64,000 bases of DNA from Synechococcus sp. KORDI-52 (GTDB taxonomy: Bacteria > Cyanobacteriota > Cyanobacteriia > PCC-6307 > Cyanobiaceae). Position 1 is the first letter of the stretch, and the number at the start of each line of letters is the position of its first letter. The notes beneath the pieces were generated by a model. That model did not search any database. It was not told the DNA's origin and saw only the letters and a program-made list of their open reading frames with translations. Both the position numbers and the translations under genes were made by a program. Below are positions 20,795 to 29,573 of the stretch, piece after piece. The stretch lies in the NCBI RefSeq assembly GCF_000737595.1, contig NZ_CP006271.1:1178001-1242000 (forward strand), written 5' to 3'.

Positions 20795-21962
20795 CCTTCT
20801 GAGCTCAACCGAACACCACTATCGCGAAGGTCTGGCTGAGCTCAGCCTGGGCCCCGGCTTTTTCAGGGCTGAGTCGCGTCCGGCCCGGGATCTGTCGGTG
20901 TTGCTGGCGCGCCATCAGCGCTCACGCGCAACGCGTTCCCTCCGCTGGCTTGATCTGATGGCCGGTTGCGGGATCCGGGCCCTGCGCTGGGGCCTGGAGG
21001 CCGTGGGCGGCCATGCGGCTGAGACAGAGCTCTGGATCAACGACGGGGATCCCGATCGCTTGGCGCTGATCCAGGCCAATCTGCAGCCGCTGCAGGGTGC
21101 AATCCGGCTCACGGCTGATGCTGCAGACACATTGCTGCACGGCGCGATTCTTAAGCGAAAGCGGTTCGATTTCATTGATCTCGATGCCTTCGGGGCGCCA
21201 GGGGCTTTGATCCAGCCGGCCCTACAGGCCTTGCGCTTCGAGGGCCTGTTGTTTCTGGCGTCCACGGATGGCCGTTCCCCCACCGGTCATGACCGTGTTG
21301 GCGCCATCCGCAGCCTCGGTGCCGCCGCCCGCGCCCATCCGGCCAGCTGGGAAATGGCCCTGCGGCAGCAGATCGGTTTGGTGGCGCGGCAGGCCTGGAT
21401 GCTGGGGCACGGCCTGCAGCCGCTGTTCAGCTTCAGCGAAGGCCGAACCTTTCGCCTCGCCCTGCGCCTACGGCGCCGGATCCCCGCCGGTGATGAGCGG
21501 AATCTCGGGCTCGTGGCGCGTTGTGAACGCTGCGGTGCACAACGGTTTCAGCCTCTGCTGAAGCTCAGCGGTTGGCCGGCCTGTTCGTGCGCGGATGGTC
21601 AGGGGCGGTGGAGCGTCAGCGGCCCGTTGTGGATCGGCCCTTTGCAGGAGCCGCTTCTGCTGCTGCAGCTGATGGCCGATGCTCAAGAGTTGAATCGTCA
21701 ACAGATCAGCCCCATTACCTTGCGCCTGATGCAGCGTCTGCAGGCTGATCCCGGCGATGGCCCCACGGTCTGGTCCACCGATGAACTGGCTCGGAGGCTG
21801 GGTCTGGGCGGACCGCCGGCCCTGGGCCGATTGGTGCGGGCGCTCCAGGCCGCCGGCCACCGCGCCAGCGCCAGCGGCGTCATGCCAGGCCAGGTGCGCA
21901 CCGATGCTGAGCTGCCAGAGCTGTTACAGATCTGCACCAGCCTGCGGGGGGAAGGCCTTTAA
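20748..21962 (+). CDS. trm1: tRNA (guanine26-N2)-dimethyltransferase
   Basis: Dimethylates G26 (and possibly G27) of tRNA using SAM. The 404 residues contain [15 protein letters not shown] near the N-terminus, the SAM site [37 protein letters not shown] and [12 protein letters not shown]. They also contain a zinc-type Cys cluster, [11 protein letters not shown] to [10 protein letters not shown]. The start is uncertain: GTG at 20748 is the only clear candidate upstream of the conserved region, and it overlaps the divergent hydrolase gene. Trm1 is mainly archaeal and eukaryotic; in bacteria it is restricted, with cyanobacteria among the holders. Confidence 0.88.
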   Translation: MLCTPHSAVWIAADGTLLSSTEHHYREGLAELSLGPGFFRAESRPARDLSVLLARHQRSRATRSLRWLDLMAGCGIRALRWGLEAVGGHAAETELWINDGDPDRLALIQANLQPLQGAIRLTADAADTLLHGAILKRKRFDFIDLDAFGAPGALIQPALQALRFEGLLFLASTDGRSPTGHDRVGAIRSLGAAARAHPASWEMALRQQIGLVARQAWMLGHGLQPLFSFSEGRTFRLALRLRRRIPAGDERNLGLVARCERCGAQRFQPLLKLSGWPACSCADGQGRWSVSGPLWIGPLQEPLLLLQLMADAQELNRQQISPITLRLMQRLQADPGDGPTVWSTDELARRLGLGGPPALGRLVRALQAAGHRASASGVMPGQVRTDAELPELLQICTSLRGEGL

Positions 21963-21990
21963 ATGGGCGGGTGATCGCTTTGCCCTGACC

Positions 21991-22092
21991 ATGGCTGCTG
22001 AGATTTTTGGAACTGCTGCGATCTTCTGGGTGTTGATTCCCATCGGCCTCGCTGGCGGTGCATTGCTGCTGAAACTGCAGGGAGACGACTGA
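21991..22092 (+). CDS. petM: Cytochrome b6-f complex subunit 7 (PetM)
   Basis: A 33-residue single-span protein, [19 protein letters not shown] then a Gly/Leu-rich stretch ending in KLQGDD. This is the PetM consensus at its normal length. It is a peripheral small subunit of the thylakoid b6f complex. It lies 28 bp after trm1 on the same strand and 56 bp before the ycf39-like gene. Confidence 0.95.
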   Translation: MAAEIFGTAAIFWVLIPIGLAGGALLLKLQGDD

Positions 22093-22148
22093 AGCAGCCG
22101 CTTGCAGACGGAGACCATTAGGCTCCTCGCTTCGCAAGGAAGGCGTTG

Positions 22149-23111
22149 ATGCAACTGCTTGTGGTGGGTGGCACGGGCACCCTGGGACGACAGATCGCCC
22201 GTCGTGCCATTGATGCCGGCCACCAAGTGCGTTGCATGGTCCGGGTTCCCCGTAAAGCGGCCTTCCTTCAGGAATGGGGGTGTGAGCTGACCCGAGGAGA
22301 CCTGCTGGAGCCCGACAGCCTCGATTACGCCCTGGAAGGCATGGATGCCGTGATTGATGCATCCACAAGCCGCCCCAACGACCCCCGCAGCATTTACGAA
22401 ACGGATTGGGACGGGAAGCTCAACCTGCTCCGGGCCTGTGAGCGGGCCGGGATCAAGCGTTTTGTTTTCCTCTCCCTGCTGGGGGCGCACCAGCACCGCG
22501 ATGTGCCCTTGATGGACATCAAGGCCTGCACCGAGAAGTTGCTGGAATCATCGGATCTGGATTACACGATCCTGCAAGGTGCAGCCTTCATGCAGGGGGT
22601 GATCAGCCAGTTCGCCATCCCGGTTCTGGAGAGCCAGACCGTGTGGGTCAGTGGCAGTCCCACGGCCATCGCCTACATGAACACCCAGGACATGGCCCGT
22701 TTCGCGGTTGCGGCCCTCGAGCGGCCGGAAACCGTGCGCAGCACGTATCCAGTCGTTGGCCCCAAAGCCTGGAACACCGGTGAGCTGGTGCAGCTCTGTG
22801 AGCGCTGCAGTGGCAAGACGGCCCGCGTGTTCCGGGTTCAACCTGTGCTGATCAACCTGATGCAGGGCATTGCCTCCTTCTTTGAGCCGGCCGTGAATGT
22901 GGCGGAGCGCCTGGCCTTTGCTGAGGTCACCGGCAGCGGTCAGACCCTCGATGCCCCCATGCAAACCAGTTATGCCGCCTTCGGGCTTGATGAAGCGGAG
23001 ACCACAGGCATGGAGGACTACATCCGTGAGTACTACGACACGATCCTGAAACGGCTTCGTGAGATGGAAGCCGATCTGGACAAGGACGCCAAGAAAAAGC
23101 TGCCCTTCTGA
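22149..23111 (+). CDS. ycf39: Ycf39-type NmrA-family NAD(P)-binding protein, PSII assembly factor
   Basis: 320 residues of the atypical short-chain dehydrogenase (NmrA) type. The Rossmann motif VVGGTGTLGRQIARRA is at residue 5 and is followed by RGDLLEPDSLDYALEGMDAV and KRFVFLSLLGAH. In cyanobacteria Ycf39 binds with high-light-inducible proteins to newly made D1 and delivers chlorophyll to PSII reaction-centre intermediates. The start ATG at 22149 is preferred over the adjacent TTG. It follows petM, so small membrane photosynthesis factors cluster here. Confidence 0.9.
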   Translation: MQLLVVGGTGTLGRQIARRAIDAGHQVRCMVRVPRKAAFLQEWGCELTRGDLLEPDSLDYALEGMDAVIDASTSRPNDPRSIYETDWDGKLNLLRACERAGIKRFVFLSLLGAHQHRDVPLMDIKACTEKLLESSDLDYTILQGAAFMQGVISQFAIPVLESQTVWVSGSPTAIAYMNTQDMARFAVAALERPETVRSTYPVVGPKAWNTGELVQLCERCSGKTARVFRVQPVLINLMQGIASFFEPAVNVAERLAFAEVTGSGQTLDAPMQTSYAAFGLDEAETTGMEDYIREYYDTILKRLREMEADLDKDAKKKLPF

Positions 23112-23164
23112 ACCTTGAACTGGCTTGGTTCTTTTGTACTGTTTCACTCATTGATTGTTTTCTG

Positions 23165-23380
23165 ATGGCTGTCGCTCAGCTCAAAAACCTGCAGCGGCGT
23201 CTGCAGTTGTTGTCGGACGAGGCGGAACAGGGCCTCAACCGCGTCTGCGGCCATGAGCTGTGGAAGTCAGTGGGTCCTGATGCGGTGGATGGTGTGGCTG
23301 ATCCGGATCGTCGGGCGGAAGCCAACTATTGGTATGGCCAGTGGAACGTGGTGCGCGAGCTGCAGGAGGCCATCGGCTGA
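23165..23380 (+). CDS. Conserved hypothetical protein, 71 residues
   Basis: A short soluble protein rich in charged residues (LKNLQRRLQLLSDEAEQGLN, then NYWYGQWNVVRELQEAIG), predicted mostly helical. No motif or signal is seen. Its stop overlaps the start of the arsM-like gene in TGATG, so the two are likely co-translated. The function is unknown. Confidence 0.75.
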   Translation: MAVAQLKNLQRRLQLLSDEAEQGLNRVCGHELWKSVGPDAVDGVADPDRRAEANYWYGQWNVVRELQEAIG

Positions 23381-24192
23381 TGGCTGAGGCATGTTGTTCA
23401 TCTCCGGAGCCCCAGTCTCTGGATCAAACCCAGGCGGTGCAGGCCCGCTATGGCGCAGCTGCGCAAGAGCAGGAAGCTTGCCTCTGCACGCCGGTTGGCT
23501 TTGATCCTGCCCTGCTTCGTGTGATTCCGAAGGCAGTTGTCGAGCGTGATTACGGCTGTGGTGATCCCACCCGTTGGGTGAAGCAGGGGGACCGCGTGCT
23601 CGACCTGGGCAGTGGCAGCGGCAAAAACGCTTTCATCTGCAGTCAGATTGTTGGTGCAACCGGGAGCGTCACCGGTGTTGATCGCAACGCCGACATGCTG
23701 GCCCTGTCCCGTGATGCGATTCCTGCCGTGGCCTCAGCCATTGGTTACGACAACGTTCGTTTCGTGGATGGAGCCATTGAGGCCCTCGATGCGCCTGATG
23801 CCACAGGAGAGCCCCTGATCGCGGATGCCTCCATCGATGTGGTGCTGAGCAACTGCGTGCTCAACCTGGTGAATCCATCGGCTCGAGAGAGGCTTCTCGC
23901 CAACATTCGCCGGGTCCTCGCCCCCGGCGGTCGCGTCGCCATCAGCGACATCGTCTGCGATCAGGCTGTGCCGCTGCGGTTGCAGCAGGACCCCGATCTC
24001 TGGAGTGGCTGCATCAGCGGTGCCTGGCAGGAGCAGGCTTTTCTGCAGGCGTTCGAGGCCCTTGGCTTTGAGCAGGTGCGCTACGTCGATCGCAGCGAGA
24101 CGCCCTGGCGTGTGGTGGAGGGCATTGAATTCAGGGCGGTCACCCTCGTTGGGGCCCTCCCCGCCGGAGCCCAGAGCTCGAGCTGCTGCTGA
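23380..24192 (+). CDS. arsM: ArsM-like arsenite S-adenosylmethionine methyltransferase
   Basis: 270 residues. The SAM site DLGSGSGKNAF is near residue 75. Three cysteines match the arsenic-binding triad of ArsM in order and spacing: Cys60 in DYGCGDP, Cys159 in SNCVLNL and Cys211 in SGCISGAW. In the characterised algal enzyme (CmArsM) the set is 72/174/224. Extra Cys pairs sit at the N-terminus (Cys5-Cys6) and the very end (Cys269-Cys270). It would methylate As(III) for detoxification or arsenosugar synthesis. No arsR, arsB or radical-SAM arsS gene is adjacent. Its end overlaps the convergent rluE gene by 53 bp. Confidence 0.75.
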   Translation: MAEACCSSPEPQSLDQTQAVQARYGAAAQEQEACLCTPVGFDPALLRVIPKAVVERDYGCGDPTRWVKQGDRVLDLGSGSGKNAFICSQIVGATGSVTGVDRNADMLALSRDAIPAVASAIGYDNVRFVDGAIEALDAPDATGEPLIADASIDVVLSNCVLNLVNPSARERLLANIRRVLAPGGRVAISDIVCDQAVPLRLQQDPDLWSGCISGAWQEQAFLQAFEALGFEQVRYVDRSETPWRVVEGIEFRAVTLVGALPAGAQSSSCC

Positions 24193-24787
24193 TCAGGCGG
24201 TTGAGCCTTTTCAGTTCGGCCGCGGTCACCTCACGCCACGCTCCCGGTTGAAGACCGGTGAGGTCCAGCGGAGGACCGTTGTCCATCAAGTCGATGCAGC
24301 AGCGCACCAAGCGCAACGTCGGCAGGCCGACAGCCGCCGTCATCCGGCGCACCTGCCGGTTTCGCCCCTCAGTGAGGGACAGCAGCAGCCAGCTGGTGGG
24401 GATGGCAGCGCGATAACGAATCGGAGGTGTTCTCTCGGGCAGCTGCGGTTCGTCTGGCCCTTGAAGCCAGCGTGCCTGCGCCGGCAGGGTGCGACGCCCC
24501 TGAACTACAGGGCCATCGCGAAGCTGTTGCAGTTGATGGGGGTTGGGGGTTCCTTCCACCTGGGCCCAGTAGCTGCGCCAGTGTCCAAAGCGAGGGTCGG
24601 TGAGGCGTTGTTGCAGGCGCCCGTTGCTGGTGAGGATCAGCAGGCCTTCACTGTCGGCGTCGAGGCGTCCGGCGGCGTACACATCGGGTACATCAACAAG
24701 GTCCCCCAGGCAGCTCCATCGGCTTCCGGCCTCCGGTGTGAATTGACTCAACACCCCGTAAGGCTTGTTCAGCAGCAGCGTCGTCAA
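24140..24787 (-). CDS. rluE: RNA pseudouridine synthase, RluE/RsuA type
   Basis: Converts uridine to pseudouridine in rRNA. The protein shows LLNKPYGVLSQFTPEAG, the catalytic segment AAGRLDADSEGLLILTSNG with the active-site Asp, and LTEGRNRQVRRMTAAVGLP. The layout and lack of an S4 domain match RluE (23S U2457). The start is chosen as TTG at 24787, just after a small upstream frame, because the homologous region begins there; a TTG at 24832 is the alternative. The C-terminal tail is a Ser/Arg/Gly run overlapping arsM. Confidence 0.85.
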   Translation of the reverse strand: MTTLLLNKPYGVLSQFTPEAGSRWSCLGDLVDVPDVYAAGRLDADSEGLLILTSNGRLQQRLTDPRFGHWRSYWAQVEGTPNPHQLQQLRDGPVVQGRRTLPAQARWLQGPDEPQLPERTPPIRYRAAIPTSWLLLSLTEGRNRQVRRMTAAVGLPTLRLVRCCIDLMDNGPPLDLTGLQPGAWREVTAAELKRLNRLISSSSSSGLRRGGPQRG

Positions 24788-24788
24788 C

Positions 24789-24881
24789 TCAGCCTGCGTT
24801 TTCCCGCATTCTCCACAGGTTGACCACACCAATGGAGATCAGAAGCAGACCGATATCCATGCTCAACGGTGGAAGAATCAC
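24789..24881 (-). CDS. Possible small membrane peptide upstream of rluE
   Basis: A frame of up to 30 codons (GTG at 24881, or ATG at 24860 for 23 codons) encodes one hydrophobic helix, MDIGLLLISIGVVNLWRM, ending in a basic/polar tail. Its stop TGA lies directly before the TTG proposed as rluE start, so coupling is possible. The size and one-helix form are like other cyanobacterial small membrane proteins. No clear ribosome-binding site is visible, so it may be chance. Confidence 0.3.
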   Translation of the reverse strand: MILPPLSMDIGLLLISIGVVNLWRMRENAG

Positions 24882-24989
24882 GGCAGGGGAGTGAGAGGTC
24901 GGCGTCGGAGCTTAAGGGCTCTGTTCTCTCATCGGGGTGCGAGTGGCCTTCTAAACTGGCTCCAGCAAGACAGATTTGGCTGCCGGCGC

Positions 24990-25259
24990 ATGATCGAAAC
25001 CTCGGGAGTGATCGAGAAGGAACAGGGCAACGGGTTCTATCTGGTCACCCTCGAGCAGCCTGCTGGCCACCAGTGCCTGTGCAGAGCCGCTGGAAAGCTC
25101 ACCAAGTTCCGGATCAAATTGTTGGCTGGGGACAAGGTGCTGGTGGAGATCAGCCCCTACGACCTCACCCGCGGCCGGATCACCTATCGCGAGCGCAATG
25201 CTGGTGCTCCCGGCGGTCGTCCCGGTGGCAACCGCCCCGGTGGCCCCCGTCGTCGTTGA
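24990..25259 (+). CDS. infA: Translation initiation factor IF-1
   Basis: An OB-fold factor that binds the ribosomal A site during initiation. It has 89 residues. The start MIETSGVIEKEQGNGFYLV is followed by LTKFRIKLLAGDKVLVEISPYDLTRGRITYR, the family signature. After it come about 20 extra residues of Gly/Arg/Pro (GGRPGGNRPGG), a basic tail not found in the 72-residue E. coli protein. Confidence 0.93.
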   Translation: MIETSGVIEKEQGNGFYLVTLEQPAGHQCLCRAAGKLTKFRIKLLAGDKVLVEISPYDLTRGRITYRERNAGAPGGRPGGNRPGGPRRR

Positions 25260-25271
25260 TGCCCACCGCCC

Positions 25272-26654
25272 TCAGGCTGCTGCCTGAAGGCAGGATTCAA
25301 TCGCTGCTTTGAATTCGCTGCGCTGCTTCACGCCCCGCCATTGCTTCACCATGGCTTTGTGGTGGAACAGCTGCACCGTGGGTGTGCCGTTGACACCAGC
25401 CTGTTCGGCAATCTCCTGGTCCGTTTCGATGTCGATGACGACGGCCTGGGCGGATCCATTCAGTTCGTCAATCACCCGCTTCAGCTGGGGCTTCAGCACA
25501 TGGCAGGGGCCGCAGCTGGGTGAGGTGTAGATCACCAGCAGCGGCTTCGAGCTGTCGTGATAGAGCTTGCGCAGGGCAAAACCACCTTTCTGCCAGAGGC
25601 CTTGAGGGTCGTAGGTCGCCTCAGTGGTGACATCCACGTTCAGCGGGCGTTCGGCGACCGCCGGCTCCACCTCCTCACGCTGCACCCGGGTGGCCAGGTT
25701 GTGATGGCTCAGCCAGCGCTCTGCTGCCAACGCTGCTTTGCAGCCACTGCCGGCCGCAGTGATGCCCTGTCTCCATTCAGCGTCGGCCACATCACCTGCC
25801 GCGAAGACGCCCTCCCGGGAGGTTTCCGGTCGCCCCGGTTCCGTTGTCAGGTAGCCCTTCTCGTCGAGATCCAGTTGCCCCTGCAGCAGATCTGTGTTGG
25901 GGGTGTGACCGATGGCATAGAAGAGCCCCTTGACGGAGAGGGTGGTTGAACTGCCCTCGATGCGATTGCGCAGGGTCATCGACTGCATCCAGTCATCCCC
26001 GCTCACGTCGTCGATCTCGCTGTTCCAATGCACCGTGATCGCGTCGTTGGCCAACACCCGATCAGCCATGGCGGCACTAGCGCGGAGTTTGTCGGAGCGC
26101 ACTACCAGATGCACATGGCTTCCGTATTTGGTCAGGTACACCGCCTCTTCGCAGGCGGAGTCGCCGCCGCCGACCACGGCCAGCTCTTCGTTACGGAATT
26201 GAGGTGTAGCGCCATCACAGATCGCGCAGGCGCTGATGCCCTTGCTCCAGAACGTTTCTTCAGAGGGCAGTTTGAGACGGTTGGCACTGGCGCCGGTGGC
26301 GATCACCAGGGCGTGGGTGTGGATGGTCTCTCCATCCACCTCGATGCGATAGGGCTTGGAGCTGAGGTCAATGCTGTCGGCATCAGCGTCCAGCAGGTGG
26401 GTGCCCCAACGCACTGCCTGGGACTTCATCAGATCCATCAGGTCGGGTCCGAGCACACCATCTGGAAAGCCCGGGAAATTCTCCACGTGGGTGGTGGTCA
26501 TCAGCTGACCGCCGGGAATGCCGCCGCGCTGAAACCCGGTGATCAGCAGAGGTTGCAGGTTGGCGCGGGCTGCGTAGATGGCCGCGGTGTAACCGGCTGG
26601 ACCTGATCCAACGATCACCAGGTTTTCGACATGATCAGAACGGTCTTGATCCAC
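25272..26654 (-). CDS. trxB: NADPH-thioredoxin reductase C (reductase fused to thioredoxin)
   Basis: 460 residues. The reductase part (1-310) has the FAD motif [18 protein letters not shown], the redox site CAICDG near 141 and the NADPH motif [15 protein letters not shown]. The C-terminal thioredoxin domain (about 350-460) has [15 protein letters not shown] with the CGPC site near 379. This fusion is NTRC, which in cyanobacteria and chloroplasts reduces 2-Cys peroxiredoxins and tunes redox-controlled enzymes with NADPH. It converges on infA with a 12 bp gap. Confidence 0.96.
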   Translation of the reverse strand: MDQDRSDHVENLVIVGSGPAGYTAAIYAARANLQPLLITGFQRGGIPGGQLMTTTHVENFPGFPDGVLGPDLMDLMKSQAVRWGTHLLDADADSIDLSSKPYRIEVDGETIHTHALVIATGASANRLKLPSEETFWSKGISACAICDGATPQFRNEELAVVGGGDSACEEAVYLTKYGSHVHLVVRSDKLRASAAMADRVLANDAITVHWNSEIDDVSGDDWMQSMTLRNRIEGSSTTLSVKGLFYAIGHTPNTDLLQGQLDLDEKGYLTTEPGRPETSREGVFAAGDVADAEWRQGITAAGSGCKAALAAERWLSHHNLATRVQREEVEPAVAERPLNVDVTTEATYDPQGLWQKGGFALRKLYHDSSKPLLVIYTSPSCGPCHVLKPQLKRVIDELNGSAQAVVIDIETDQEIAEQAGVNGTPTVQLFHHKAMVKQWRGVKQRSEFKAAIESCLQAAA

Positions 26655-26761
26655 CGCTTAAGCGAATTGACTATGAGTTAAATCTAAATCCCGCTTCGAA
26701 GTTGGCGTGAACAAAAACTCAATAAAAGATGAGAGGTATTCATGAGAATTTAAGAAAATTT

Positions 26762-27010
26762 TTAGATTTCAATCTGAGAGTCGTTGGACGTGGGGTCGTG
26801 TATCGGTCGCCGCTTGCTTGGATTGCGTGGAACCGCCAGAACATTGGCTTCAAGCATCTCCATGTTTTCCCCGATGCAGGTGATCCATTCGCAGAATTCT
26901 TGCGTTATCGCATAACTGTCTTCATAGCGCTCTTCCTTGTCCAGCACTGCCATCCGCGTGGATGCCCAACCGCTTGCAACGATGACCCGGCGCTCCATTG
27001 CGGCATCCAT
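26762..27010 (-). CDS. Hypothetical protein, 82 residues
   Basis: Start ATG at 27010 is preceded by a strong GAGGAG ribosome-binding sequence about 6 bases upstream, which supports it as a real gene. The protein begins MDAAMERRVIVASGW and holds a central acidic region (EERYEDSYAITQEFCEWITC). It then has a basic, probably disordered tail. It is more AT-rich than neighbours. No family is recognised. It lies alone between NTRC and the helicase. Confidence 0.5.
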   Translation of the reverse strand: MDAAMERRVIVASGWASTRMAVLDKEERYEDSYAITQEFCEWITCIGENMEMLEANVLAVPRNPSKRRPIHDPTSNDSQIEI

Positions 27011-27106
27011 GACGACTCCTCGATGTTGATCAGGTTGGCGGATCGGGGGCCGCTTCCGGCCGTCCAATTCGCACAAATTCGCATTTTCCTCTGGGCAAGG
27101 CTGTGC

Positions 27107-28558
27107 TCAGCGCTGCAAAAAAGCCGGCAATTCAGGCGTTTTCAGTCGGATTACGGCGCCAGCTCCGTCTTCCACGGCCTCCAAGGGAAGGCTTGGTCCG
27201 CGCCATGGACCAGCGCCTGAAAGCTCCTCTTCGGTCTCCTGCTCCTGAGAGCGCAGCACGTAGGGCTCGGCCACCGACCACGACCTCGCAAAGTCCATCA
27301 GCAGCGGGTCTGCCGGCGCGAAGACAAAGGAAGGCTCCCTGGGAATGGCTTCGCGGGCGGCCAGGTCTGGGGTCATCCGCACGGCCCGCGTGATGCCTTG
27401 TACAAAGCGGCTGCGGGTCACAACGGTTGTGAGGTAAGCCACCACCCGCAGGCGTGGCGCATCAAAGCCCTCCGCGCACATGTCGATGCTCACCAGCCAA
27501 TCAGCCTCACCGCCCTGGAAGGCCTTCAACCGTTCCGTCGCTTGGGGGCTCTGGGAATGAATCAAGTCCACCCGGCTGCCGTCGTCGATCAACACCCGGG
27601 TGATGGCCTCGGCGTGGCTGATATCACGGGCGATGACCAGGCCAGCGGCCTGGGGTTGGCGCTCGCGCAGCTGATTCAGCTTCTGTTGGGCTCGCAGCAG
27701 CACCTGCTGACCAATGCTGCTGCTGTCGGCCAGGCGAATGGCGCGACGCAGGTTGCGGGCACGCCAGCTTTCCCGTTGTTCGGCAGATAAAGGGGAGACG
27801 TCGCGGTCGGGGTGCCCTTCGCGGCTGTGTTCCACCCAACCGTCCTGGAAACGAAACTCCAGGGGGCGAACATCACCAGCTGCGATCAGGTCTCTGGGTT
27901 CCACGCAAAGATCCGGACGGATCTGCTCCACCCATCCACCATCGTCCAGTCGCACGCGGATGCGTCGGGCCGCGCAGAACGCCAGGTTGTCGGCACGAAA
28001 GGGGGTCCCTGTCAGTCCCAGGCGCAGTCGGGCCGGGCTGGTCAGGTCCAGAAAGGTCTGCCCCCAGGCGGTGGCGTCCGGTTCGTCGGGGTCGACACCG
28101 AGATGGTGGGCCTCATCGGCGATGGCCATGCAGGCGCTCAGGCCCCATTGCTCGAGCCGTGCCCCCAGAGCCTCGCGCTGGCGACCGGCACCCTGGTAGG
28201 TCACCAGCAGGCCATCGGCTCCCTGGTTCTGGTTCGGCGGGCAGGGCCACTCCTCCAGCCGCAAGCCAAGACGCGACGCGGCAGTTTTCCACTGATTCAG
28301 GATGGACGTGCGGTGGCAGAAGACCACGAAATGGCCCAACCGGCCTTGATCGCGCATGGCGCGGAATCCCAACAGGGCCCCGAGGGTTTTGCCTGCCCCC
28401 GGTCCTGCAAACACCAGCAGGTCGCGGCTGCTGCCCTCAAGCTCTAGCCGGCGCCGCAGCAGCTGGATCAGCTGTTGCTGCCACTGCCGCGGTTGGACAG
28501 CACCTGGATCTGGCGCGGCATCCTGCCTGGGCGGGAGGTTGAAGCTGACGGCGGAGAT
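27107..28558 (-). CDS. DEAD/DEAH-type superfamily 2 helicase-like ATPase with unusual start
   Basis: Motifs in order: QPRQWQQQLIQLLRRRL (Q-motif-like), AGPGAGKTLGALLGF (Walker A), ADEAHHLG (DEAH, motif II), LGLTGTPFRADN (motif III), then a C-terminal RecA domain. The latter has GLVIARDISHAEAITRVL, SIDMCAEGFDAPRLRVVAYL and RFVQGITRAVRM (motif VI). The first ordinary start, GTG at 28414, lies inside the Walker A region and would remove the conserved Q region. The frame is open to a stop near 28620. A GGAGGT ribosome-binding sequence (28562-28567) stands 3 bases before an ATC codon (28558), used here as the provisional start. The function is unknown beyond nucleic-acid-dependent ATPase. Confidence 0.75.
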   Translation of the reverse strand: MSAVSFNLPPRQDAAPDPGAVQPRQWQQQLIQLLRRRLELEGSSRDLLVFAGPGAGKTLGALLGFRAMRDQGRLGHFVVFCHRTSILNQWKTAASRLGLRLEEWPCPPNQNQGADGLLVTYQGAGRQREALGARLEQWGLSACMAIADEAHHLGVDPDEPDATAWGQTFLDLTSPARLRLGLTGTPFRADNLAFCAARRIRVRLDDGGWVEQIRPDLCVEPRDLIAAGDVRPLEFRFQDGWVEHSREGHPDRDVSPLSAEQRESWRARNLRRAIRLADSSSIGQQVLLRAQQKLNQLRERQPQAAGLVIARDISHAEAITRVLIDDGSRVDLIHSQSPQATERLKAFQGGEADWLVSIDMCAEGFDAPRLRVVAYLTTVVTRSRFVQGITRAVRMTPDLAAREAIPREPSFVFAPADPLLMDFARSWSVAEPYVLRSQEQETEEELSGAGPWRGPSLPLEAVEDGAGAVIRLKTPELPAFLQR

Positions 28559-28660
28559 ATCACCTCCCGGGAAGATGAGTCTTTTTAACCATTCTTTTGT
28601 GCTGTGGCATCTCTACTCTCCGGCCATCAGCTCCATCGGGATCGGGTCCCGCCCATCGCC

Positions 28661-28837
28661 ATGGCCCAAAGTCGTTTCTTCAGCAGCCCCCTCGATCAGC
28701 AGCGCGATCAACTCGATGACTGCTGGGACCTCGATTGCGATATCGATCCTCTGATCCTTCGTGCCCGCGTTCTTCATCGCCGCGGAAAGGCGGACTGGGC
28801 CCTTGGCCTGGAACAGGAAGTGCTGCCGATCGTTTGA
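28661..28837 (+). CDS. Conserved hypothetical small protein, 58 residues
   Basis: MAQSRFFSSPLDQQRDQL, then an acidic stretch (DDCWDLDCDIDPL) and a basic helix ending in LEQEVLPIV. It is soluble, and no motif is recognised. The in-frame upstream ATG at 28604 would overlap the helicase leader, so 28661 is preferred. A 9-bp hairpin spans its stop codon and probably ends transcription. Confidence 0.6.
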   Translation: MAQSRFFSSPLDQQRDQLDDCWDLDCDIDPLILRARVLHRRGKADWALGLEQEVLPIV

Positions 28838-28848
28838 TCCGGCAGCAC
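28820..28848 (+). terminator. Hairpin around the stop codon of the 58-residue gene
   Basis: GTGCTGCCG (28820-28828) and CGGCAGCAC (28840-28848) form a perfect 9-bp stem, followed by the T-rich GTTGTTGCTT. It is likely a bidirectional or plus-strand terminator, as the minus-strand gene also ends nearby. Confidence 0.6.
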
Positions 28849-28870
28849 GTTGTTGCTTCGGCGCGCCGGC

Positions 28871-29449
28871 CTAGAGGGCTTCGGCGTGATTAACCACCAG
28901 ATGCTCCACTTCCAGCAAGGCCTCTTCTGAGGCGGATCGGGCGGCCGTGAAATCTCCCTGGGCCGACTCCAGCAGCTGCTGAGCGAGCCGATCCAGCAGC
29001 TCGTCCCGCCGTTCCTCCAACATGGCCACGATTTCGGTCTCCACCAGGGCGCGGACCGCCTGAATGCGCAGGTCATCGTTGTCGGCTTCCGCGAAGGTGC
29101 CCTGCACAAGTTCCTGGATGAACAGGCGGTGCACTTCGCTGCTGCGCAGAAAGCTTTCCGTGGCGTTGATCATCCCGTCCACCAAGGTGCGATCGGGCTC
29201 GCTTTCGCCATCGTTCAGCTTGAATTCCCAGTCAAGGTGTCGCCGCTGCCAGCCGGCTGTGTGCAGGCTCGGCATCACACTTTGCGAGAAGGTGTCGACG
29301 GAGATCTCATAGATCCGCTCCGCCAGCCGTTCACACCAGTCCTTGCCGTGCAGCTGGAGGGTGGACTGCATGGTTTCCCGTTCGACGGCATGGCCGCCGT
29401 GGTGGCTGTGACAGAGGCCGTCGGGACACTCGATTGCGCTGAGACCCAT
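28871..29449 (-). CDS. Conserved hypothetical protein with N-terminal Cys/His cluster
   Basis: About 192 residues from ATG 29449 (a second ATG, at 29458, adds three). The N-terminus ECPDGLCHSHHGGH could bind a metal such as zinc. The rest is predicted helical and acidic, with VETEIVAMLEERRDELLDRL suggesting a coiled coil. There is no signal peptide or membrane span. It is divergent from pntAA. The function is unknown. Confidence 0.7.
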   Translation of the reverse strand: MGLSAIECPDGLCHSHHGGHAVERETMQSTLQLHGKDWCERLAERIYEISVDTFSQSVMPSLHTAGWQRRHLDWEFKLNDGESEPDRTLVDGMINATESFLRSSEVHRLFIQELVQGTFAEADNDDLRIQAVRALVETEIVAMLEERRDELLDRLAQQLLESAQGDFTAARSASEEALLEVEHLVVNHAEAL

Positions 29450-29573
29450 GGGGAGCACAGAGGGTGCACTTCACGTAGCAAGAGCGACAGAACGGAGGGC
29501 CTTTCTTCAGGAAGCTTCCGGATCGCGAGAGGTCGACCTCGTAACCTGGCTTGGGTCGGTGGTTGTGTTCGCC

